A stretch of 64,000 bases of DNA from Crambe crambe (taxonomy: Eukaryota; Porifera; Demospongiae; Poecilosclerida; Crambeidae): contig OZ004590.1 of assembly GCA_963924555.1 (NCBI GenBank), forward strand, positions 1,054,001 to 1,118,000, written 5' to 3'. The notes under the pieces were generated by a model. It had not been told where the DNA came from. It did not search any database and saw only the letters and a program-made list of their open reading frames with translations. The first letter of the stretch is position 1. The number at the start of each line of letters is the position of its first letter. Positions 12,156-24,300 of this stretch are shown in pieces. The position numbers and the translations under genes are program-made.

Positions 12156-12396
12156 TGCTAGGCAGCTACCGATATATACATTTAAAAAAGCTAGCTAGTT
12201 AGCCAGCTACCTAAGCTTAGTTACCTCTATAGCCATACTTACCTCCGTATAGTTTCCTACAATACGCACCGGTCCATGCCACGCCCGCCTAGATGGCCTG
12301 GCTGCACTGTACTGGTACGGGATAATGCAGTAAGAGGACTAGCTAGGGCGTTGCTAAGCAACGACAGTAGCAAACTTTGCTGAATTGAGAGCGAGT
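12156..12396. promoter_or_regulatory. Divergent promoter region of PH-domain gene and AK7
   Basis: 241 bp between divergent start codons. The interval contains GCTAGCTAGTTAGCCAGC-type repeats and a perfect GTTGCTAAGCAAC palindrome at 12350-12362. The latter resembles an X-box (RFX site, GTTNCC...RGYAAC) only loosely. RFX control would suit AK7, a ciliary gene, but this is speculative. Confidence 0.35.
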
Positions 12397-15300
12397 ATGG
12401 TTCGTGTATTTCTCAATTATGTAGACATATATACTGGGAACATAATCAGCAAGGTGAATAAAGGATATTAAATGTAATAGCTGGCTGTTGAGATCTTTTC
12501 AGGTCCTTGGAGGTAAGCCTGTGGGAGGGACAGCTGAACAGCAAGATGATCCTGATAGTGAAAGCTCAACTCAACCAAGTCAGTCCACATCAATTTATGA
12601 AGTTGTAGGCACACTGTCTAATTCTGAAGCTACCAAACCTAGCTGGGTTACTAGTGTGATTCAGGTGAGTATCAGCAGCCAGTGCAGATTTTCATTCACA
12701 TAGGTGCCAAGTAGTTGTGTGAGTGAAGCAAGCCTGGGGGATAGTGGGGTGAAATGTACATTATGACAAGGACCAATCTAACCTATGATGATGTTCAAGG
12801 GTGGATCCAAGAGAGGTCTAGCTAACTACCAAGTTGTGGTAGCTTAACTACCTAACCTTTACTCCTGCAGCCATGCATGGCACTGATGGGCTTGTTTATA
12901 AATTTCAAAATAAAGCACATCTTATGTTTCTAAAAGTAGGCGTAATTTTGTTCCATATTCCATACACGAGCATGTGGATCAGAAAACAACCCCCTTTCAA
13001 AATTCTTGGATCCACCCCTTAAATGGTTATCTGAGGATCATTGGAAGATCTTTGACTTGAATGTACAGATTTCTTCCTGCATTAAAACTAATGCTTCTGA
13101 TGATAAGTCTGTATGAGGATTCCTGGGCATTGAAAAAAAATGCTTCTGCTTACCAACCCCAACCCATTATGCTAAATGAGGATACCCTAATGAGTTTATG
13201 TGTGCCTGTTTTGTACAACCTACATAATCTAATTGTCACTATGTAATTATAGTGGCAGATATATTTTGCACTCATTAGAATTTTACGGAATACAATTAAT
13301 GAGTTCTACATTAATAATAGTTCTAAAGTCTTACTTTCTGAAACAGTTTGTAGCCAGAAATGAGCTTATGCATGTCCTAGTATCCTTGATGAAATTATAG
13401 CAGGAAGACTGGGCTATATATATACGTAATCACTATCCATCACCTGAAGTAATTAATTTCATGAGGTTAAAGCAGACAATTAAATGGTGCATATGAACTA
13501 TACAATGCACTCCTCTGGACATGAAGTCTATACTTTGAAAGACAAGGTTGAAACATTCTACATAGCCTACCAAAATTACTTTGATAGCATGGATATTATT
13601 GTTTTAGCAGCTTCTTACTCAGTTTACCAGTATAGGACACTTGTTATTAGGATGGCATGTCTAGAGCTGATAGCAGATTGAAGCCAGTTGGTAGTACATG
13701 AAGACACACTTGCAGACTTGAACTGTTCTTTCAGGGAAAGGTGTAATAACCCTAGCCTCTCAAAATTGCACCAGAGAATCCATGAAACTATAGCGCTTCT
13801 ATAAATCTAGCCACTAAAGTATGATAATGTAATGGATGATGACATTCAGACAACAAAAAATTACAAGAATACACAATTACCCAAAGTTGGGTAAAAATAT
13901 GCGCATGCATAGTCCACTGAAATCAGGTTATCTTTTTCCTTCCCCCTCCCTGTTTAGCTAGAGACCCTGGGGACACGGCTAGATTATACACCTTACAGTG
14001 GTAACTCTAGATCTCTCCCAAATCGATAAGACCGAACACAATTTCATGCATTGTGGGTGATTTTGTAAAAATAATTTATCCATCTCTTCTTTCATCTCTT
14101 CTTTTACAAGTGAGCGCAAAAAAATTATTCTAAATAGTAGGGATGGCCTAAAATCTAATTGACATAAATGTACTGCAGAAACAATCCCTACATTTACATC
14201 CACTGCCTATAATAGCTCAGTACATTTATACAGCCCAACTAGATTTTGTAAATATAGGGCAGCCCAACTAGATTTTAGGCCATCCCTACTTACCTTTTTA
14301 CTTAGAAGAAGAAATCCTTTTTCTTTGTAAAATGTGAAGAACTAGCTTGAGCTATGTAGCTAAACTGAAGAGCTAGTTCTGTAGCTGGCCACGTACATGC
14401 ACAAGCAGGTGCTATCCTATGTAGCCCTGCCCATTTGCGGGCCCCACCCTTCTAGCGCACATGTGCGCTGGCTTCAGAATGGCAGAGAAAGACTAGCTAG
14501 TGTTCCAGGTGCTATCGATATCACCGAATCGTGAAGTAGAACCTTAGTCAAGATTAATAGCAAAAGATCAGCCTCTAGGTGCTGCTCTAACAGATGGCCG
14601 AAACAGAATATAGCCAGTTACTTTGCTCTTTTTGTCTTGTGCAGTCACCAGAATATTTCTCTCGGTGGTCATTGTGATAGTGCACAAATTTTGGAAGTTC
14701 AATGTGCACAATCAAATGGCAATTTTTAGGCGTCAGAATCTTGGCAGGAGACACATATTTGAGAGACCACCTTCAGAGAAATGCCACATACACATCCCCC
14801 GATACCAAGAGTCTGTTAATCAACATGCTGGGTGATCACATTTGTGACACAATCTTGAGAAAGGTTCATACCAGTTACTGCTATACTGTTTGCTGATGAG
14901 GTCACTGATTGTTCTAATAAGGAGCACTTCTGCATTATTTTTGTGATCCTGAAACTCTATCAGAGAGAATCTTGTTATATTTCTAACTGGTGAAGCCTTG
15001 GTGAGCTGATTCTCGGTTTTCTCATCATTTGGATCAATCCAAGATGTAAGGTCAAATGTATGAGCTTTTCAAGAGCTCTACTTGGTACCATCAGTGGGGG
15101 GATTCGAGTATTTGTAAACAGTTTGACTATAATACAACTAGTGGCTAGTGTTAGGGTCACACAATTGAAGACACCTAGGATGACGTCCATCAATGACTTC
15201 TTCAATATTGACTGGAGCAGAGCCAGACCTAAGGGCAAGTTTTGACCTGTTTGAGCCCACCGAAAGCTACAGGAAGAGTACAAAGAACTGTGCTTTGATG

Positions 15301-18300
15301 TTGGGAGATTCTTGGTAGTGTAGAAGAGAGCAAAGAAGAAAATGCAGATGAACCATGATCCTTGTCTTCAGTTTTCCACTTAGTGTACTGGTTGTGGGCC
15401 TCACTCTTGTGAGAGGAAACATTTGGCAGATCTACAGCACAACTAGAAACTGGAAGGTCTTTTGTTACCAACACCCTAGCAAGCTAAGTCTCCAGAGGAA
15501 GGGTGTCCTTTTCCTGAAACGCAGTAGGACTATAATGTGTGCATTATGAACAGGACAGATGACATAAATTGAACAATGACAGACACGACAATACAATTAC
15601 CACAAATTGAGAACATAACATTGACAGATAATTAATCTACCGGCTTACCAGGGAGGGTGGGTGATTGCTCACCCAATAATAATTATGTGATTGCAACAGA
15701 TGCTGGGTTCAGCTTGCTTTGGCTGATGCAGATTCTCTCTGACTAAGAACTATGCACAGGTCTAATCAAATTCCAGATGGTCCTTACAGAACATTCTTAT
15801 GACTCACCATACTCTTCTTTTATATTACCTAGCGAGCTCTAACACATGTTGGGATGATCAAATTTAATAAAATAAATTGGGTAAATTCCCTGTTTGAAAG
15901 TAGTGAAATGCAAGTATAAAACAAGACATTTCTCTTACTGGGAAGATCATAGTCTTGGTGGATCTTCCACTAGGCTTAAGTCATGTGACCAGCACAACCT
16001 CATCTCATTTAAATCACACTTTAAATGCCATTTCATGTTTAATTAAATTTCAGAATCATAGTTAGACCAGTACTGTTATTGGAAGTAGAAGAATGTAATT
16101 ATAAATTCTTGCTGAGTCCATGCTTAAAAGATCTTAAAAAAAGGTCATGACAGCATCTATGTATCATGCATCACTCAGTATTGTGTCTTATAATGAGTGG
16201 ACTATCTCTATATCAAATTTCAACTAGTTATGGGGTTAAAGCACAATGAAGTGGCTAAAAATATACTTCAACCCACATGCTATCGGACACCTCTTTTTCA
16301 GGGGGATTGCTGGCATGCACAAGACTTAACAATAAATCCTGTTAATGAGAATATCAATTGTTGATTATTCCATAGAATGATGACAGAGAGCATATTTTGT
16401 CTGCTTTGTTATCATGTGATATCATTATCTATCATTCGACTGGTTCCAAGTCACAAACAGAAGAAGCACTATGGGCTGTCCAGTGTAAGGATTCAACAAA
16501 TAAATAATTGGTGCACAGTATAATGTTATTTTTATATTTTGTATCTCCAGCACTACATAACGAGCTGTCAAGTTTCATCATCCAGAAAGTTTTCATATAT
16601 GTTTCATCTATCCTAACATGGGCACGCAGTAAACCTCTTGATCAGGTTAGTCCCAAAATTATCTTTCCTCTTTAAAGAAATTATTATTATGGTGCTATTT
16701 ATATATTTGCGATAGTTTGTTATAAATGTGCATTGTAGTAACCCAGAGTGCACATTAGAAATAGATACTACTACATATGATTTTTATAGCAACCCCCATG
16801 AAAAATATGGATGAACAAAAGATATGTCTCCTAAGAAAGTACGATATCGATTAGTAACACCACAACAATAACTAGTAGCAGCTGCATGGGTATAGGCTAT
16901 TAGTGCTAGCTGTAATACATAATCATGACACTAATCAGAGAATACGATAGTACTGGATGGCACGGATTGCCCCATTGGACTAATACTTAATATTTTCTTT
17001 CATAACTCCAGAATACGTCAGCAAAATTGACTGTGCTATAATCCTTTACCTTTAACTCGACATGTTCAAAAATAGCATGACATTTTCCAACTTCCTAGCT
17101 TTCAACTTACATCATGGCAGACATTTTATGCCCAGCTGATTTTTGGACCTTGACCTCACAAGTGACTAGTGAATCTGTCATTAGCTTTCTCTCAAGATGT
17201 TGGTCTCTCAATCCTCAGAGCATACATCCTAGGCACTAGTCTGGTAGTAGGTGTATCCTGTTACTATAGCTATAAGAATGTCCTGTTGTAAGAAGTTGTA
17301 TGATTGTGTTATTTCCTTATAGTTATAGCTTCATGCACTAATAAAATTAATTCTCAGTGGGTATGTAGAATCAAATGAGCATTTTGATGACATGATGATT
17401 ACTAAGGACATTCTCTATATACTCACAACTGAGCACTGTTTACTACCATGCGAGAGAATTTTGGAGGCTGAAAGACTTATACACAAGAACTGTGAGAGAA
17501 GATTGACAATAATGGCCTGATGAATGTGTAGCATTTACCCTGACAATTGACCCCAAAATCTGGCTGCATTACTGGTTGCTTCTAGAGTGTCTCTTTTGCC
17601 CTCAATTATAGAGTAGGAAGTGCTAGTTTGTGTGTTTGTGCTATATATTATATCCTTGCATTCATGCACTACAGCTATTAACTGTAGCTACATAATCATT
17701 AATAACTTCAACTAGAAAAATGAGGGCAAACAAATAAAAATATTAAAAGATTACAATTTGGAAAAGAATTGTTAGGTCAAATGGAGGTACTATAATGAAA
17801 ATATCAAAGGCAATTTTCTGCCAAAAATTATGCACACCATTCAGTAGAAGGGCTAAATTGAAATTAAATTTGAGTGAACTTCATCTTTTAATCTCATCTA
17901 CCACCTAAGAACAATAATCGACTAGAAAAATAAAGGCACATAGGAACTAATGATTATTATGGTATAACTAAGATGAAGAATGAAAATAATAATAGCTAAT
18001 TATGATGTGCTTATGAATCAATGAGGGAGGGATGACTATTAATCAGAGTGCAGTAGCACTCTCTATGTAGGGTTAGTATGGAATGGGCGTGGCTTCTCTT
18101 ATTCTTTCATCGTCATCATCATCAGATTCATTTTCTTTGACGGCTGTAACTCCATGATCCTTTCACATACCACAATCAAATTCATATCAACTTGTGCAGT
18201 TATGATCACACAATGTGCTTTTACCATCATTATCCACACAATTTTCCTCCAAAATAATCAGTCATATCGAGCGATTTTTCATTACAAACGATACTGTCAG

Positions 18301-21300
18301 TCATTTTGACGTCGTGCGAGCATCTGTCACGATCACATGCGCATGTACGCACGTGCCAACCAGTACCTAGCTAGCTAGCTAGCTAACTTCTCTAAATAAA
18401 AAATGAGGTCATATAAAAAGTAAACAAACAAGTGAAAGATTTATGCATGTAGGGTCTATACTTTTACCTATAACAGTTTCTGTGAACAAACATCAAAATT
18501 ATGCTGCCTTCAATAATAATCCCTACATCACTGCCTAAACCAAGCAGAACTTTTTACACAATTAAAGCAGCTTGGTGGGAGGCAGTGATGTAGGGATTAT
18601 TATTGAAGGCAGCATAATTTTGATGTTTGTTCACAGAAACTGCTACAGACTAACTCTACATGGCCTTTTTAAATTTTTTTTCCTTTCACTTGTAAAAATA
18701 GAGCTGGAACAAGAGCTGAATGAATGAGATTATACAAGGGTTTGACTTCATCCTTGGATAATTTTGTCCATTCAGGAGTAGTAGCAGAGGTACTACCTTA
18801 AATCACCAGTGGCTATGTTACCCACCCCCACCATTTACATATCCGAAAAATATTCCTCTTCATCATACATTATAGGAAGATCCTGATATCCCTTTTACTG
18901 ATGAAGAATACAGACGTCGAAGGGCACATCCTAATTTCAAGGAACAAATTGAATTGGAAAAAGTAGTAGTAAAGCTAGGAAAATCTGTGAGTTACAAAAA
19001 GGTGGCTGAGTATTACCTGTATAAATTCAGTGTTCAGATGATTTAAGAATTGGTTCAGAATAATATTTGTATGTCCTTACTGGATATGGTAGCATAACTA
19101 ACAGGTTCATCCCCCCTTTACCAAGAAAAATCATTTTTGGGAGATTTAAAATTATACAAGAGTAGGAAGATTTAAATGAATAGGTTATTCTTTCTTTATT
19201 CTTGAGGGGAGGGGTCTATTTACAAGCTGTGTAGTACACTGTGTCATTTTTTATATGCAGGATAAATCAAAGTTCATCAGTTATGTTGTAGCAGCTGGGC
19301 TGACTTATGGTCAAGGAGAAGATATATTTCATTTCTTTTTTAAAACAGCATGGTATGGTGAAGTTCCTTACCTCCACGTGTTTGGAGAGGGACAGAATAT
19401 TATTCCAATGGTGCATATCCTGGATTTGACAAAGTAAGTGACATAGTTTAATAGCTAGTTGTGCAGTTCAGTAGCTTGAATTTAAACTGCTCATCAATTT
19501 TAATAAATAATGGACCATATCCCATAATTGTAGTTGTGACCCCTTTTCTGCATGGAGCATAGCTATGGGCAGGCCCGTAGCCAGAGTTTTGGGTCTTGAA
19601 AATATCGTCACAGAAAAATTTATGCATGACTCACGCCAACTTTTGGATAACCACACCCATTATGTACTTAGCTAGCTACCAGCTGCAATTGTGAAGATTA
19701 TGAGTAGATGAAGATGGTACCAATCCACTATCTACCTGTACAGTTTTTATAGCAAGACTTACAAGCTGAACTTAAATTCTCATGCAGGCACTAAGTATTG
19801 CTTTAGAGTCTCAGTAGGGCAGAGTTATAGCTGCCATAAGGCTAAAACTGACCTTCTCTGGATAAAAATATAATAGGCTTTGCCTGACTTATTCTAGTTC
19901 TTCGTAAATGATTTTCACATGCATAAGCTTACACACATTGCACACTCGCACTTGAAAATTTTTTTTGGGGGAAAAGGGGGTTCAATTGAACCCCCTGAAC
20001 CACCCCTGGCTACAAGCCTGGTATGAACTATTATTTACCATGCATGGTGGGTATGTTCACAGACTTCACAGTTGTACTGGCAATAGCAAGTTTGGTCCTG
20101 AAATATCAGCATTGCATTGTATGTAACTTCATTTATATTAAATGAATAGTTAAAGAAAAGCTCCGAGTATTTTCCCTTGAAATTTTGGATTTGGATGTCT
20201 AATTCCACATTGATTGGAGTTATAACTTGGAACCAAAACATCAGTTTATTATTAGTGCCATGAAGATAGATGGCAACAGCTTTCTGTATGGCTCGCAGCA
20301 CTACCAGTGTACTGCTTTATTGGCTACCTCTTAATTACTTCCCATCCCCACGCATTAATTTTGTTTCTTGTTTGAGTGCACCCAGTCAAGATTTTACATG
20401 TGGATCAAAGGGTATGCAATTATGTCTCATGAATTGGGGGGGGGGGCTTAATCATTATGATAGCCCTTTCGTTTGAAAGTGTCATCAGTTTTTATACAAA
20501 TTAATCAATAGCATCATTCTGTTTATTGCTGACAATCGGCCCAAAACGAGATATATTCTTGCTGTTGATGAATCTAACAACACTCTGGAGGAGGTGGTGA
20601 AAGCTATAAGCTCAGCCCTGGGCACAGGAAAAACTAAGCAAGTCCCTAAAGAAGATGCATTACTGCATAAAGAGATAAGTGTGAGTTTCATGCAAAACAA
20701 TCCAATATTCTATCTCATTCCTGACTTCTGCAACAGCAATGTGATTACGATCATTATCTTGTGAATCTACAAATGGAAGCAGTAGTGGCTAAGGAGATGC
20801 CTTTTGATTGGAAAACTGAGGTATGGAAGTACATAATCAGCATTGAAAACAGTATGCCCAGTCTCTGTAGATCTTCACTATTACAGTTATATTTATTTTC
20901 AGACTGGATTAGTGGAAAATATAAGCAAAATTGTGAAAGAATATAAAGAAGCACGAGGTTTACAACCACACCGTATTTGTGTTTTGGGAGCACCTGCAGT
21001 AGGAAAATCCTATATTGTCAGTCATCTATGTCAGCATTATAAACTACATCATATCAAAATTGCTGATGTTATTAAAGAAGCCATAGACAATTTGGTATGT
21101 TTAAGAGGGCATGCATGGTTGTTAGTATATTTAAAGATAAGTGACAGGGATAATCTCGTACAATGGTTAATGGCTGCACTTGCCAAGATACTGCCATGCT
21201 TGGAAGTTGGGGGATTTTTAAAGGGTAATAATTTCCTATGCATGATATCCCTTTGATATCCATGTTTAATAAGCTTCGACTTTTTTTAGGAGCGCACTGC

Positions 21301-24300
21301 TGCCCGCTCAGACTTACGAGAAAATAGTGATGATGATGATGTAACAGATGATGATGATGGTGTAGCTCAAGAAGCTCGAGATAAACTAGACTTACTTAAA
21401 GAGTATTTTGATGAGAATAATGGAAGATATAGTGAGGAAGACATAATCGACTTTTATAAGAAGAAACTCCGTTCTATGCCTTGTCAAAATCAAGGGTTCA
21501 TACTTGATGGTTATCCCAAAACCTATGAACAGGCAAAGAATCTCTTTGCTCGTAAGGATCATTACATCAATACATCAGACCAGTATTTAGCATTGCAACT
21601 GTCATAGTGCTCTCATTTATTTATTGTGACATTGATTTCACATTTAGCTGATGAGGAAGATGAGGAGGAAGGAACAGGTGATGATGAAGGCAGCGGAAAT
21701 GAGATTGCAGAATTTAGTAAACTTACTATGCCAGAAGTAGTGATCTCCTTGTGTGCTAGTGATAGCTTTTTGAAAGATCGGGTTATGAATCTCCCTCAAA
21801 GTGAAGTAGGAGGTACTCATAACACTGAAGAAGGTAAATATGTATGATTACCTCACACACGTAACTGTTGATATTTTCAAACGAGCAAAATTATATACCA
21901 AAATAAAAAAGTAGTCGTACAACTCAAAATTAACATCTTGAAACAAAAGCACTTTATGTGCACATGATAAGATGGCAGCTGGAAGGTAGTTTTTGAACTG
22001 ATTCTCTTTAGTATCCTGTTATTTTCGATATCTGATAGGTTAAGCCCTTGCTGAGGTATATCATATCTACTTGTACGTCTACTTGCTGGTGACAGGTGTT
22101 ACACCTGAGATCTTGGCGTTCAAGCACAGTTTTCAGTTTTTGCTTTAGCCAACTTGCATGATCTGAAACTGCTGTGATGTGTAAGCCAGAGCAATTTCGA
22201 AAGCCCTACAGGATGGTTAGTCTAACAACCTCTTCCCTTTCCATTTGCGAATGACATCTAGAGTACAGCATCAGGAACATATGCAGGCTAGCTCAAAAGC
22301 AGCATTTCTGTTACTTGATATCTGGTAGGCTCAAAGGTCAAACACTGTTTCTGATACATCAAAGCACTAGTAGAAAATATGTGTTGATCCTTGGTTCATA
22401 ATTTATTTTACTGACTTCTTTGCTCATCAACCCCATGGAATGATCAATGATTGCTCTGTTTTTATTAATATTTCAGGGTTTCTGAAGCGATTAAATCTAT
22501 TTAGAGAACTAAACCAAGAAGATACAACTGTTCTCAATTACTTTGATGAACTTGAAATCCATCCTAAAATTATTAGTGAGTTTGCCAGGGTGCTGTATAT
22601 CTGATGTAAAGATTCCTTATACTATGGTTATAGATGTTGAAGAAGAAAAAAGTGAAAATATCTTTGATAAACTATACCAATTGATTGGTAAACCCAGAAA
22701 TTATGGTCCTACCCCTGAAGAAAAGGAAGCAATGGAAAGAAAACTTTTAGAAGAAAGGGTAAATCCAGTTGGACAGTATGCCATTGTCATGAATGAACTG
22801 TTTTTCTGGTGCAATGATTGTAATAGATTATAAAGGAGACCCAAGAAAGAGAACGCAAAGAGAAAATGGAGCAAGAAGAGAGAGAACTTCGTGCAGAGAG
22901 AGAAGCAGAGTGGGTACGTAATTGCTTTTTTGTGTGTGTATGTTTAATACAATGTTATGAGAGAAAGCTCAATGACTTCCATACACCTCTACTTTAATAG
23001 AACTTTCTCAAAATTCAGCCGAGTGAATCAGAAATAGTTGGACACCACTATTTTTCCAGGCTGTGTGAATTAGTCTGATGTATAACAGTGTTGTGGTGAT
23101 GCTATTGTGAGACTTAAATTTAGGGTCAAGATTTAATCCAGCTAAAACTCAACTTATCAGGTTTTCATCATGTGTTTGCTCATGAATAATTCGTGAGTTA
23201 ATAAGGCAGGTAGTTGCACCGGCTATGAGATGCTGCAGTTGAAAAATATAATTTCATACTGACTAGCACTTCCTACTCTACAACTGAGGGCAAACCAGAC
23301 ACTCTAGAACACTACCGTTGCAGAGAATCTCAACCACTAAGCAGCCATACCTCGATTAATTTTTTTCATGTCAATTTTCTAGCGTATAGTGTACTTATTC
23401 TTATTATATGAACCAGTGGGCTGGGCAACTTGAAGAGATTTTGAAAAGAAGCCACTGTAGGTGAGAGCTATGGCCCATCGATTGCGCTAAATCACATTAA
23501 ATGTGATCAAAATTCAAGAGTGTTGGCTTTTCTGGCTAAAATCTCTTCTTGTTACCCTGCATCTTGATTTATACAACTGGAATAAGCACAAAAGACGGTC
23601 AACACAAGCCTGTAGTTTGAGAAAATTGACGTGAAAAAAATCAATTTAATAAGGCATGGCTGCTTAGCAGTTAAGTTTCTCTGCAACGCTAGTGTTTTGT
23701 AGCGGTGCAACTACCCAGCAACTTTGTGTCTAGGAAGTAAGGCCAAGAACCAGTAAAAGGACAACACACAACCCTTAGAGCTATCAGTGAGAATTGATTG
23801 AGGAATATAAATACTGCTAGATAGGAACACTCCAGTCTCACTAATAGCCTTTATTGCCACTCCATATTCATTGCAACTCCATATTCATAAAGACCAGGAC
23901 GATGGAAAGGTCTAGGATTTATGTGTGATCTCCCATGTATTTGCCCATAAACTTGTGATAAAATTATCTTTAGTTTCTTGTTTGTTTGTTGCTTTTTTTT
24001 TGAGAAAATTGTGTGCTCTGGGTATGGTATTTAATTCGTGTGTGTATGTGTTTTACTGTGTAGGATGATCTGTATAATATTACTACATCCTGCTGGCATG
24101 CATTAATCCAAGAAAATCAAATCAACTACTTCTGAAGCTACAGTTCACAAGTCACTAGCACCCAACCCAGGGTTTATGAATTTTGTTTTTATCATATGTA
24201 TTGCTTCCAGGTGACTACATGTTCATCAGTTAGTCTTTAAGGTGCCGGGGGCGTATTCGCTTATGAATATTTCATGACTTAATGAGGTGTATGAATGGTC

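Larger units (their letters stand above)
12665..16375. other. AK7 intron 2: repeat-filled 3.7 kb
   Basis: No host exon fits here. It holds a MITE-like element with AGTAGGGATGGCC termini (14136-14290), a copy of a dispersed element (about 14500-14620) shared with 35200-35375, and an hAT-type transposase remnant (about 14690-14960). The minus strand at 14975-15474 is open in pieces of up to 102 codons without a family I recognise. Confidence 0.6.
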
